A stretch of DNA of 17,593 nucleotides, from contig JAUWMO010000028.1 of NCBI GenBank assembly GCA_030613125.1, positions 1 through 17,593 of the forward strand. Direction: 5' to 3'. Every line of letters starts with the position of its first letter. The stretch's first letter is position 1. The DNA comes from Bacteroidota bacterium. GTDB taxonomy: Bacteria; Bacteroidota; Bacteroidia; Bacteroidales; VadinHA17. A program made the position numbers and the translations under genes. Positions 1-7,575 of the stretch are shown here, piece after piece. The notes under the pieces were generated by a model. It did not search any database and had not been told where the DNA came from. It saw only the letters and a program-made list of their open reading frames with translations.

Positions 1-2
1 AT

Positions 3-395
3 ATGCAACCCGCAGGCCCCAATAATAACTGGCATTACAACCGTAAACTCAGACCTTTGGCAAGGGCTTTACGAAGGAATATGCCCAAAGCAGAAGCATG
101 TTTATGGAAATATGCCCTTCGTGCCAGCGAAACCATGGGGTATTCTTTTACAAGGCAAAGGCCTATGTTATCTTATATTGCTGCTTTTATGTGTAAGGAG
201 TTGTGTTTGGTGATTGAAGTAGATGGAATTACTCACCTGGATGAGGAAGTGATTAAAAAGGATGAAATTGAACAGAGGGATTTGGAGGAAGCCGGATTTC
301 ATGTGTTGTGATTCAGGGATGAGGAGGTTTTGAATCGCATTGATTTGGTGATCATAGAAATTGAGAAATGTATTAAAGGTAAAACAGGTGATTAA
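3..395 (+). pseudogene. DUF559 endonuclease-like gene interrupted by an in-frame TGA
   Basis: The reading frame begins with an ATG at 3 and encodes a DUF559 protein, a small relative of very-short-patch-repair and restriction endonuclease folds. Visible family features are the basic N-terminal stretch ending in KAEACLWKYALRA, the CKELCLVIEVDG core whose acidic residues lie at the presumed metal site, and the late GFHVL segment. A TGA at 309-311 stops the protein after 102 residues. The same frame continues without a shift as FRDEEVLNRIDLVIIEIEK to a TAA at 393-395, which is the usual C-terminus of this family. Family members normally read VLRF here, so TGA most likely replaced a CGA arginine codon by one C-to-T change. 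The break removes about 27 residues. The start could lie upstream of the window. Whether the short form is active, or the TGA is a sequencing error, cannot be seen here. Confidence 0.8.
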
Positions 396-400
396 ATCCA

Positions 401-427
401 CCCCCTTTGATTCCCCCTCAAGGGGGA
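401..427. repeat. C/G-rich hairpin downstream of the DUF559 gene
   Basis: A CCCCC run at 401-405 is followed by a hairpin with arms TCCCCC (412-417) and GGGGGA (422-427) around a TCAA tetraloop. It stands out in an AT-rich intergenic region. It starts 5 nt after the old DUF559 stop, so it could be a dispersed repeat that travels with such genes or a remnant structure. It has no following T-run, so a terminator is unlikely. Confidence 0.5.
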
Positions 428-563
428 TATGATTAAGGGTTTCAGGATTCCTGATTCGTTTATGGTATTGATTTTTCTAATTTGGGTGCTGCATTGACGA
501 AAACAGGAGTTATGCAACTAAAAATCATTAGTGAATATTCCTATGAGATTTTATGTTGAAAAA

Positions 564-588
564 AAAACCTTCCGGTGTGGAAGGTTTT
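564..588 (-). terminator. Rho-independent terminator of rplS
   Basis: The arms AAAACCTTCC (564-573) and GGAAGGTTTT (579-588) form a perfect 10-bp stem around a 5-nt loop. On the minus strand the stem is followed by an uninterrupted U-run (complement of the A-run at about 559-567). It begins 16 nt after the rplS stop codon, where the terminator of that gene is expected. Confidence 0.9.
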
Positions 589-603
589 CTTAGTTTAGAA
601 AAA

Positions 604-951
604 TTAGAATTTTTTCTCCTTGATCCTTGCTTTTTTTCCTGTAAGTTCACGCAGGTAAAATATACGGGCCCTTCTTACTTTTCCATGCTTATTAACTTCA
701 ATTTTATGAATGAAAGGTGAAGTGATAGGAAAAATTCTTTCCACACCTATATTACCTGACATTTTTCTTACAGTAAATGTTTCGGTATGTCCGGCTCCCT
801 TTCTCTGCAGAACAACTCCACGAAATTGTTGGATCCTTTCTTTACTTCCTTCTATAATTTTATAATGAACAGTAATAGTATCGCCACTACTGAAGATTGG
901 GAAATTATGATTTTTTGCATATTCTTTATCAACAACTTTCATTAAATCCAT
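604..951 (-). CDS. rplS: 50S ribosomal protein L19
   Basis: The 115-residue product is bacterial ribosomal protein L19, a large-subunit protein near the interface with the 30S subunit. Recognisable parts are FSSGDTITVHYKI, then RIQQFRGVVLQRKGAG, then TFTVRKMSGNIGVERIFP, and the basic KVRRARIFYLRELTGKKARI tail. The length is normal for the family. The chosen ATG at 951 gives MDLMKVV; the internal Met4 is an alternative that would lose only three residues. No Shine-Dalgarno sequence is evident, which is usual in Bacteroidota. The gene is apparently monocistronic: a strong terminator follows directly, and 286 nt separate it from the next gene upstream on the same strand. Confidence 0.97.
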   Translation of the reverse strand: MDLMKVVDKEYAKNHNFPIFSSGDTITVHYKIIEGSKERIQQFRGVVLQRKGAGHTETFTVRKMSGNIGVERIFPITSPFIHKIEVNKHGKVRRARIFYLRELTGKKARIKEKKF

Positions 952-1237
952 CTCTGTGCAGTTTGTATTTAAATTTTATTTTTAAAAATCGAGCGCAATA
1001 TTACTAAATATTTTTAAATGATTACTAATAAATTGTAAGAAAAAACAGCAAACAGATCAAATCATCCTTCCTCAATCTACCTTCATCCTTCCTGGTGTTA
1101 TGTCAAGCATGAAACAACGGGTAAATGTTTTATATATACCTTATAATTAGCACAATATCACTTTTGACTTTTAACCACAGTGAAATATGCTCCTTCGTCG
1201 CATTTCACGTGGCAAGCTTTTGACCTTTGACTTGTCA
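952..1237. other. Intergenic region between rplS and the C69 dipeptidase gene
   Basis: This 286-nt stretch has no convincing gene. It must hold the rplS promoter, but I find no exact TAnnTTTG on the minus strand; the nearest is TAATATTG (reverse of about 1001-1008), with one mismatch. It also contains a repeated 11-mer TCATCCTTCCT (1062-1072 and 1083-1093), an imperfect palindrome at 1175-1212, and short TTTTGAC/TTTGAC repeats on either side of that palindrome. Confidence 0.6.
1175..1212. repeat. Imperfect palindrome with GTGAAAT/ATTTCAC arms
   Basis: CCAC (1175-1178) pairs with GTGG (1209-1212), GTGAAAT (1180-1186) with ATTTCAC (1202-1208), and GC with GC. There is one single-base bulge and one two-base bulge, and the loop is 9 nt. 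TTTTGAC-type motifs flank both sides. It lies 26 nt after the C69 stop codon but has no U-run on the minus strand, so it is not a standard terminator. The GTGAAAT/ATTTCAC core also occurs in the larger palindrome at 8847-8920. Confidence 0.55.
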
Positions 1238-2929
1238 CTAGTGTCCTCCACCTGTCATTTTGAATTTATCTTCTGTTTCTTTTACTAAATTTTTATACCA
1301 ATTTTCCCCGTATCCCGGTTGTTGTAATTTAGGAATAACATAGATATTGTTCTCAGGCACAGATTGGGCTTCTTTAATATTTCCATCCATATACCGGGTA
1401 AAAAGATATCCGTAAAAATTTCTCCATTCATCAACGGTCTGATTACCGGTGTTTACAGAATAGCTGGTAAGGAATCGACGGGCTTTTTCAGAATTATTTT
1501 TATATAATTCCGCTGCTACTTTGTCAACACTAGGAACTTCTTCAATGAATCTTTGTTCAAGTTCAGCTTGTTTTGTTCTGATATCGGGATAAACTACATT
1601 TGCTCTTAAATAGGCAAAGTTTGAAACCTGGTTAAAAACCCAGAACCCTGATTCTGTTGTAAATTCCATCATACTGCCATTGCCAACCGCAAAGGACCAG
1701 GGAACTTCACGTATCCCGCAATACATTGGTACATATACAGTTGAATAGGTATCGTCAACACCAAACCAAAAGATGCCTCCAACAGGATCGGGTAGCCAAT
1801 CGCGGCTTTGTGCTACAAATGAGAATCCGGTTTGCTGAGTTGAAATAGCTCTTTCATTAAAATAGGTTTCATCGTCTACTGTCCAGGTTAAGGGTCTCCA
1901 TCGTACAGGGCATTGAAACGGACCGGCACCGAAATCAAGAGTCATGTCCATAGGAGTGTTTTCATAATGATCCCTCATCATTTCCATAACATCATGAACA
2001 GAGATAAGTTTATCAGGCTTCACCCATAAAGGCATTCTTTCTTTCAGGTCATAACCCATGGCATAATCAATATATTGATCCATTCCGCTGGCCACTTTAT
2101 TAAAGCCGGCCCAAACCCGGGCCTCACAAAAACGTGCTCCTCCAAAATCAACAGGAGCATATGTATCTGAGAATGAAAAGTTTTTATCTTTTCCCTGATA
2201 CAAACCTTTGTCACGTGCAAAGCTGATCACATCGGAAGCATAAACACATTCAATTTTTTGCTCAAATATCTTATCAAGATTATCAGACGAAATGGATGTT
2301 TCCCCATTCTCAAGAGGGAATGTGGTGATCCTGGCCTGGTTGGCATGACCTGATATATAACCGTCCGGAATACGGCGAGCAACCCAGGCAGCACCGGTAT
2401 TACCTGCACCTTTGCCTATCAATTCCATGATCCATACTTCTTTTGAGTCGGAAATTGAGAAAGATTCTCCTGAGCTGTAGTATCCGTATTCTGCAAGCAA
2501 TTCATCAATAATCTTAATTGCTTCCCTGGCGCTTTTTGCCCTCTGTAAGGTTATGTACATCAAACTTCCATAGTCAACCAATCCTGTTGTGTCCCTTAAA
2601 TCAGATCTGCCACCATATGTTGTTTCTCCGATTGCAACCTGATTTTCATTCATATTTCCAACGACTGAATAAGTGTGCCTTACCTGTTTGATCTGTCCCA
2701 TGTATTTACCGGTATCCCATTCATAAACATCCAGCATTGTTCCCTCGGGATAATCGGCTGCCGGCCTGAAGTATAACTCTCCATATAATACATGGGAATC
2801 AGCTGCATATGTTATCATGGTTGATCCATCAGTGGTTGCACCCCTGGTGATCAGGAAATTTGTACATGACCAGCTGTTTTGTACAGTCCCCGCCAGCAAA
2901 AGCATTGCAGTAATTATTACATTTTTCAT
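1238..2929 (-). CDS. Secreted peptidase family C69 dipeptidase
   Basis: The 563-residue product belongs to peptidase family C69, N-terminal-nucleophile hydrolases that cleave dipeptides. A hydrophobic signal peptide occupies about residues 1-21 and is followed directly by Cys22 in SCTNFLITRGATTDGS. In this family that cysteine becomes the N-terminal catalytic nucleophile once the leader is removed, so export and activation look coupled. Further family signatures are STMITYAADSHVLYGELYF, GETTYGGR, and the WVARRIPDGYISGHANQARI region. The ending GYGENWYKNLV is also typical. The gene sits 12 nt downstream of the alcohol dehydrogenase gene on the same strand, so the two are probably cotranscribed. 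Action in the periplasm on peptides is likely; the natural substrate cannot be told from sequence. Confidence 0.92.
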   Translation of the reverse strand: MKNVIITAMLLLAGTVQNSWSCTNFLITRGATTDGSTMITYAADSHVLYGELYFRPAADYPEGTMLDVYEWDTGKYMGQIKQVRHTYSVVGNMNENQVAIGETTYGGRSDLRDTTGLVDYGSLMYITLQRAKSAREAIKIIDELLAEYGYYSSGESFSISDSKEVWIMELIGKGAGNTGAAWVARRIPDGYISGHANQARITTFPLENGETSISSDNLDKIFEQKIECVYASDVISFARDKGLYQGKDKNFSFSDTYAPVDFGGARFCEARVWAGFNKVASGMDQYIDYAMGYDLKERMPLWVKPDKLISVHDVMEMMRDHYENTPMDMTLDFGAGPFQCPVRWRPLTWTVDDETYFNERAISTQQTGFSFVAQSRDWLPDPVGGIFWFGVDDTYSTVYVPMYCGIREVPWSFAVGNGSMMEFTTESGFWVFNQVSNFAYLRANVVYPDIRTKQAELEQRFIEEVPSVDKVAAELYKNNSEKARRFLTSYSVNTGNQTVDEWRNFYGYLFTRYMDGNIKEAQSVPENNIYVIPKLQQPGYGENWYKNLVKETEDKFKMTGGGH

Positions 2930-2941
2930 ATTATTAAAATG

Positions 2942-4081
2942 TTATAACATTGAATTTACAAGTGTAATATAATCTTCATAATTCAGGTTATGGTGAAAGC
3001 CTGTTACCTTATTTTTGACCATTTGGTCAAGTATCTCAGATTTTTTTGTCAGGTCTATGCCTATATCAAACAGATTGACCGGCGACCTGACACTTACAAA
3101 GAAGCGTAAAAAACTGCTTATGGTTTCATCTACTGAATCAACCCCGAAAACTTCCCTGCCGAGCTTTTGAATTCGTTCAGGTATCCGTTCTTTATGAAGT
3201 TTCAGCCAGGCCGGATATGCAATACTCAATGATGCTCCGTGTGGTGTGTCATACAAAAATGATAACTGATGCCCAATCGCGTGTACTCCCCAATCGCCTC
3301 CTTTCTTACCATAATTGGTGATGCCGTTTAAAGCAAGGGTTGCATCAAGCATTATATTGGCACGCAACTCGTAATTTTCAAGGTCATCAATAAGCCGGGG
3401 ACCCCAATACATTGCATCTTTAATTATTGAGAATGTAATTCTGTCGGTAAGTGAGGGTTCACCTTCTCCAAAATATGCTTCAAGGGCATGAGTGATCAAA
3501 TCAACAATTCCATAGGCAGTGTAATTGACTGGTACTGTTGCAGTAAATTGAGGATCAAGGAATGAGTGTTTTGGGAAATTCAATTCATTAACAAACCCGA
3601 TCTTTTCTCCGGTATCGTGGTTTTGAACCACGGCAGCTCCGTTCATTTCAGTTCCCGTGGCTGCAAGAGTAAGTACTGTCACAAGGGGGATGGTAGCCTC
3701 AGGGGTTGCTTTCCATTTCATAAAATCCCATGCACTCTTTTCCGAAGCAATACAAAGGCCAATTATCTTTGCTGAATCAATAACGCTTCCACCACCTAAA
3801 GCAACAATTACATCAACATTCTTTTCTCTTCCAAGAGCTGCAGCCTTCTCAACATCCTCAACAACCGGATTTGGTTTTATACCGGAATATTCGGTAATTG
3901 CCAGCTTAAACTTGTTTAACTGCTCTATAACCCGGTCATAATACCCGAATTTTTTCACAGAGCCTTTTCCGTATACCAGAAGAACGCGATTACCATATTG
4001 TTTAACTGTTTTTCCAAGTGAATTTGTAACATTTTTACCGAAATGCAGACGGGTGGGGTTGTAGGCGACAAAATTCTCCAT
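2942..4081 (-). CDS. Iron-containing (YqhD/butanol dehydrogenase-type) alcohol dehydrogenase
   Basis: The 379-residue product is a group III, metal-dependent alcohol dehydrogenase, a cytosolic enzyme interconverting aldehydes or ketones and alcohols with NAD(P)H. The opening FVAYNPTRLHFGK, the dinucleotide-binding GGGSVIDSAK (residues 96-105) and TLAATGTEMNG (about 138-148) are family hallmarks. The four expected metal ligands are present at Asp194, His198, His267 (GVHAIGHQ) and His281 (DTPHG), with the spacing of YqhD-type enzymes. Length is normal. The C69 dipeptidase gene follows after 12 nt, suggesting one transcript. A TACATTTG -7 element lies 39 nt upstream of the start. A broad aldehyde reductase is most likely; whether the cofactor is NADH or NADPH, and the true substrate, are not decided by the sequence. 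Confidence 0.93.
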   Translation of the reverse strand: MENFVAYNPTRLHFGKNVTNSLGKTVKQYGNRVLLVYGKGSVKKFGYYDRVIEQLNKFKLAITEYSGIKPNPVVEDVEKAAALGREKNVDVIVALGGGSVIDSAKIIGLCIASEKSAWDFMKWKATPEATIPLVTVLTLAATGTEMNGAAVVQNHDTGEKIGFVNELNFPKHSFLDPQFTATVPVNYTAYGIVDLITHALEAYFGEGEPSLTDRITFSIIKDAMYWGPRLIDDLENYELRANIMLDATLALNGITNYGKKGGDWGVHAIGHQLSFLYDTPHGASLSIAYPAWLKLHKERIPERIQKLGREVFGVDSVDETISSFLRFFVSVRSPVNLFDIGIDLTKKSEILDQMVKNKVTGFHHNLNYEDYITLVNSML

Positions 4082-4119
4082 TCTGTTAATTTATTTACCG
4101 AATTATAAGATTAGAAATT

Positions 4120-4127
4120 CAAATGTA
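4120..4127 (-). promoter_or_regulatory. Candidate -7 promoter element for the ADH-C69 unit
   Basis: The minus strand reads TACATTTG, an exact fit to the Bacteroidota -7 consensus TAnnTTTG, and would give a leader of about 30-35 nt before the ADH start. No TTG lies at the ideal distance upstream, so only half of the promoter is supported. Confidence 0.45.
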
Positions 4128-4203
4128 ATAAGGAAAGTCAAATTTGAAAAGTTAAGGCCCATAGATTTATTAATTATTTATTAAGAAAAATAAAAAGTTG
4201 AAT

Positions 4204-5274
4204 CTATCTGGTTACTATACTACCTCCAATATTATTTGTTTTGGCCCCTGTAACAGTTGCCAAACAATTAGTTTCATTTCTGAGACGTAACACACCGAGG
4301 AAAGCAAAAATAAGTGCTTCCTTAAAATTTACGATAAGCTGGTCAGGAACAATTATTTGATGATCTGAGTTAGCCTGAATCCTCTCAATAAGAAAAATAT
4401 TATTTGCACCACCGCCCGTGGCCAGTAATTTACCTGGCTTTTGTCCCCTGATTGTTCTGGTGACCTGATTGGCAATGTGTTCGTAAACAGTTCTCAGTTT
4501 ATCCTTTATCACTATATCATATTTATTAAGAATAGGTTTGAATTTTTTATCTACCCATTCCTTTCCGAGTGATTTTGGAGGATTCTGCAAATAATATGGC
4601 AGTTGGTCCAGTTCATTCAGAAGTTTTTTGTTAATATCTCCTTTTCTGCCTGTTTCTCCATCCTTGTCATAATCTTTATTTAAGAATTCCATTAGATAGT
4701 TAATAGCAAGATTTACCGGAGAAGGATCAAAAGCCATCATCCCCCCGGTTGTTTCGTATGATATATTGGAAAACCCTCCCAGGTTAAGGCAGAATTCATA
4801 TTCGCTGAATAGAAGTTTGTCTCCGATAGGGACAAGAGGTGCACCCTCACCACCAAGGGCCACATCCAGTGAACGAAAATCCGAGACTGTAGTAATTCCT
4901 GTTTCAGCTGCAATAGTATTTCCATCACCAATCTGAAAAGTCAATGCTTTATCAGGTTGGTGGAATACAGTATGTCCATGTGAAGAGATCAGCTCAGGCT
5001 TGCAACCTTGACTTCTAATAAACCCATTCACTTTTTGACCTATATATTTTCCATAAGACTTATGAAGGAGCATCAATGAAAACCCATCAAGATCATGTGC
5101 ATGGGCTAACTTATTTTTCAGGTTATCCGGGTAGGGATACGTGTTTGCGTGGTTGATCCGGAACTCCCAGCCTGACCTTCCGGATATAAATGTACAGTAA
5201 GCAATATCCAGTCCATCAAGTGATGTTCCTGACACCAACCCTAATGCATTGTATTTTATTTTGTTGTCCGGCAT
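4204..5274 (-). CDS. anmK: Anhydro-N-acetylmuramic acid kinase
   Basis: AnmK phosphorylates 1,6-anhydro-N-acetylmuramic acid to MurNAc-6-phosphate, opening the anhydro ring, during recycling of peptidoglycan fragments in the cytosol. The 356-residue product has the diagnostic phosphate-binding LGLVSGTSLDGLD near the N-terminus (GTSLDGLD at 16-23). It also has QIGDGNTIAAETGI, the FRSLDVALGGEGAPLVP segment, the NLGGFSN motif and a C-terminal ATGGGANN nucleotide-binding loop. All are typical of the ASKHA-fold family, and the length is at the usual lower end. The gene is divergent from the symporter gene, with 368 nt between them. A well-spaced promoter lies inside the repeat-rich part of that gap. 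An M23 endopeptidase gene about 4.6 kb away serves the same broad process, but murQ and the transport genes are not in the window. Confidence 0.94.
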   Translation of the reverse strand: MPDNKIKYNALGLVSGTSLDGLDIAYCTFISGRSGWEFRINHANTYPYPDNLKNKLAHAHDLDGFSLMLLHKSYGKYIGQKVNGFIRSQGCKPELISSHGHTVFHQPDKALTFQIGDGNTIAAETGITTVSDFRSLDVALGGEGAPLVPIGDKLLFSEYEFCLNLGGFSNISYETTGGMMAFDPSPVNLAINYLMEFLNKDYDKDGETGRKGDINKKLLNELDQLPYYLQNPPKSLGKEWVDKKFKPILNKYDIVIKDKLRTVYEHIANQVTRTIRGQKPGKLLATGGGANNIFLIERIQANSDHQIIVPDQLIVNFKEALIFAFLGVLRLRNETNCLATVTGAKTNNIGGSIVTR

Positions 5275-5306
5275 TTTTTTACAGTCAGTGTATAATTAAA
5301 TATTTT

Positions 5307-5362
5307 GAAAGTAGGTTACAGTTATGTTTTATCTTTTGTCAAATGTACTTCGTAAATCCGCC
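5307..5362. repeat. Dispersed repeat, copy A (related to 8815-8860)
   Basis: The stretch GAAAGTAGGTTACAG followed downstream by TGTACTTCGTAAATCCGCC resembles GGAAGTAGGTTATAG followed by TATACTTCGCAAATTTACC at 8815-8861. Order and orientation are the same and the spacing is similar. At the second site this sequence leads into a perfect 25-bp inverted repeat. Here the matching right-hand arm is missing and a heptamer array begins instead, so this may be a decayed half copy. Confidence 0.5.
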
Positions 5363-5370
5363 ATCCGCAA
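5340..5370 (-). promoter_or_regulatory. Candidate anmK promoter
   Basis: On the minus strand a TTG (complement of 5368-5370) is followed after 20 nt by TACATTTG (complement of 5340-5347), an exact TAnnTTTG with normal Bacteroidota spacing. Transcription would start about 60 nt upstream of anmK. The -33 half lies inside the heptamer repeat array. Confidence 0.55.
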
Positions 5371-5411
5371 TCCTCAGTCCGCAGTCCTCAATCCTCAATC
5401 CTCAATCCTGT
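5356..5411. repeat. Tandem heptamer repeat (ATCCTCA-type), eight units
   Basis: Eight consecutive 7-nt units fill 56 nt: ATCCGCC, ATCCGCA, ATCCTCA, GTCCGCA, GTCCTCA, ATCCTCA, ATCCTCA and ATCCTGT. Variation is mainly at unit positions 1 and 5. The array is intergenic, so copy-number slippage would not alter a protein but could move the anmK -33 element. Confidence 0.85.
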
Positions 5412-5642
5412 GGGAATAATCCATACCAGACAGCATTTAAATTTCATTTTTTATGACTTCAAGCAGAGTTAAGTTTTTCAAGACGAAAATATTAAATATT
5501 TCTCTGCAAAATACATTACTTCTTTTAACTATTCTAAATAATACAAATAGATTTTAATGATGAGAGGTAATATCGTTTTTTTATAAGCTTTTTATAATTT
5601 TATCTCCTTCTGAGTTTATAAATATCTACCGAAAAAGTTTTT

Positions 5643-7463
5643 ATGGAATATAGAGTATTGGATATTGGGATAATATTTGCGTATCTCATATTAACTATCT
5701 TTTTAGGCTTTTGGATATCAAACAGGGCAAAAAGGAATCTTGATTCCTATTTTTTGGGGGGTAGAAGTCTGCCCTGGTACATGCTGGGTTTGTCTAATGC
5801 CTCAGGTCAATTTGATATTTCTGGTACCATGATGATGGTAGCCTGGTTATTTGTATATGGGGTAAAAAGTGCCTGGATTCCCTGGTTGTGGCCAGTCTGG
5901 AACCAGATATTCATGATGGTTTTCCTGGCAATATGGCTTAGGCGTTCCAATGTTCTAACCGGTGCTGAATGGCTGAAAACACGCTTTGGGGAGGGAAGGG
6001 GAGCACAACTATCACATATCAGTGTGGTAATATTTGCATTGGTTGCGGTGATAGGATTTATTGCTTATGCGTTTGAGGGAATTGGGAAATTTGCCACCAT
6101 TTTCATGCCGTGGGACCTGTCACTTCAAATGGGTCACCTTTATATCAGCTCCGAAAGAATGTATGCTTTGCTTATAATGGGAATTACAACCATTTATGTT
6201 GTTAAAGGCGGAATGTACAGCGTTGTTTTGACTGAAGTGCTTCAGTTCCTGATAATGACCATTTCATGTATTACTATTGGAATTATAGTGATAAAAATGA
6301 TCTCACCAGAGCAAATAAATGCTGTAATTCCCAATGGTTGGAAGGACTTATGGTTTGGCTGGAAACTGGATCTGAACTGGAGTGAGCTCCGACCTGAAGT
6401 GATCAGTAAAATTATGAGTGACGGATACGAGATTTTCGGAGCTTTTATGATGATGGCCATTTTCAGGGGAATATTTGTTAGTATTGCCGGTCCTGTACCT
6501 GGTTATGATATGCAAAGAGTATTGGCAGCCAGAAGCCCGAAGGAAGCTGCCCTGATGAGTGGGACTGTATCACTGGTACTTTATTTTCCAAGGTATTTAA
6601 TGATAACAGGTTTGGCCCTGATCGGATTAGTCTATATTAATACTGATGAGTTGATGACAACCACAGGTATCGACTTTGAGAAGATCTTACCATTTGCTTT
6701 AAATAATTATATTCCTGCCGGTTTACTTGGATTGGTCCTTGCAGGTCTAATTGCAGCTTTTATGTCAACATTTGCCGCAAATGTAAATGCTGGCCCTGCA
6801 TACATAGTCAATGATATATATAAAAGATTCATTAACCCAAATGCTTCAAATAAGCAATATATAAAAATGAGTTATCTGGCATCTTTTGGTGTGGTTATAA
6901 CCGGAGTGTTTGCTGGTTTTTTTATTAGCAGTATAAATGATATTTTTTTGTGGATTACAGGAGCACTGTTTGGAGGATATGCTTTTGCAAATGTACTTAA
7001 ATGGATATGGTGGAGGTTTAATGGCCATGGCTTTTTCTGGGGTATGGTCTCAGGGTTGGCAGCATCATTATTAGTCCCTAAGATTTTGCCTGATGCAAAT
7101 TTTTTAATTTCATTCCCAATTATTTTTGTCATTTCAGCTATTGGTTCAATCCTGGGTTGTTTGTTGACTGAACCTGATGATGAAAAAGTGCTGGCAAGTT
7201 TTTATTCCAGCGTACGTCCGTGGGGATTTTGGAAGCCTGTTTACGAAAAAATTATAGCACAGGACTCAGAATTCAAAAGAAATACCAATTTTAAGAGGGA
7301 CATGTTCAATAGCCTAACAGGAATTATCTGGCAGATGAGTATAACTGTAATACCAATATTCCTGGTAATAAGGGAATATAAACCAATGTGGATTGGATTT
7401 GGAGTCTTCCTGTTGACTTCTCTTATTTTGAAATTCAACTGGTTTGACAGACTTGAGGATTAA
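5643..7463 (+). CDS. Sodium/solute symporter (SSS family), probable sugar transporter
   Basis: The 606-residue product is a polytopic inner-membrane protein of the sodium:solute symporter family, with roughly 14 hydrophobic segments. The N-terminal DSYFLGGRSLPWYMLGLS and SNASGQFDISGTMM segments match the ion-site region of the family. GYDMQRVLAARSPKEA is the conserved cytoplasmic signature, and FMSTFAANVNAGPAYIVNDIY lies in a later conserved membrane region. It is longer than the core fold and ends with additional hydrophobic helices after about residue 500. The GH130 gene begins 112 nt downstream on the same strand. In Bacteroides mannan loci a symporter of this family is found near mannosylglucose phosphorylase, so uptake of a mannan-derived disaccharide is the likeliest role; that substrate is inferred from context only. 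The ATG at 5643 gives a normal N-terminus ahead of the first membrane helix. Confidence 0.9.
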   Translation: MEYRVLDIGIIFAYLILTIFLGFWISNRAKRNLDSYFLGGRSLPWYMLGLSNASGQFDISGTMMMVAWLFVYGVKSAWIPWLWPVWNQIFMMVFLAIWLRRSNVLTGAEWLKTRFGEGRGAQLSHISVVIFALVAVIGFIAYAFEGIGKFATIFMPWDLSLQMGHLYISSERMYALLIMGITTIYVVKGGMYSVVLTEVLQFLIMTISCITIGIIVIKMISPEQINAVIPNGWKDLWFGWKLDLNWSELRPEVISKIMSDGYEIFGAFMMMAIFRGIFVSIAGPVPGYDMQRVLAARSPKEAALMSGTVSLVLYFPRYLMITGLALIGLVYINTDELMTTTGIDFEKILPFALNNYIPAGLLGLVLAGLIAAFMSTFAANVNAGPAYIVNDIYKRFINPNASNKQYIKMSYLASFGVVITGVFAGFFISSINDIFLWITGALFGGYAFANVLKWIWWRFNGHGFFWGMVSGLAASLLVPKILPDANFLISFPIIFVISAIGSILGCLLTEPDDEKVLASFYSSVRPWGFWKPVYEKIIAQDSEFKRNTNFKRDMFNSLTGIIWQMSITVIPIFLVIREYKPMWIGFGVFLLTSLILKFNWFDRLED

Positions 7464-7575
7464 GAAATGATGTATGAATTAGCTTTATTTTACTTCAACT
7501 GCTTTTGAAATAGAAATTTTACCTAAAATATTTTCATTTATTGAATCACAACTAACCAATTAACTTTTTTAAAAT

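Larger units (their letters stand above)
5275..5642. other. Repeat-rich divergent intergenic region between anmK and the SSS symporter gene
   Basis: This 368-nt gap holds the two divergent start regions. The anmK-proximal half contains a dispersed repeat (5307-5362), a tandem heptamer array (5356-5411) and the candidate anmK promoter. The symporter-proximal half (about 5412-5642) is very AT-rich. It has no exact TAnnTTTG on the plus strand, so I cannot place the symporter promoter. I see no credible protein-coding gene in it. Confidence 0.6.

Noticed and set aside
168..401. Minus-strand open frame opposite the DUF559 gene
   Set aside because: No recognisable family, antisense to a clear coding frame; open by chance.
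3657..3941. Plus-strand open frame opposite the alcohol dehydrogenase gene
   Set aside because: Antisense shadow of a complete, motif-bearing enzyme; no independent evidence.
5356..5411. CRISPR-like array
   Set aside because: The units are 7 nt and directly adjacent, with no spacers and no cas genes nearby.
5190..5456. 88-codon plus-strand open frame over the anmK start and heptamer repeats
   Set aside because: Its sequence is antisense anmK plus translated tandem repeats (ILSPQSSILNPQS); no sign of selection as protein.
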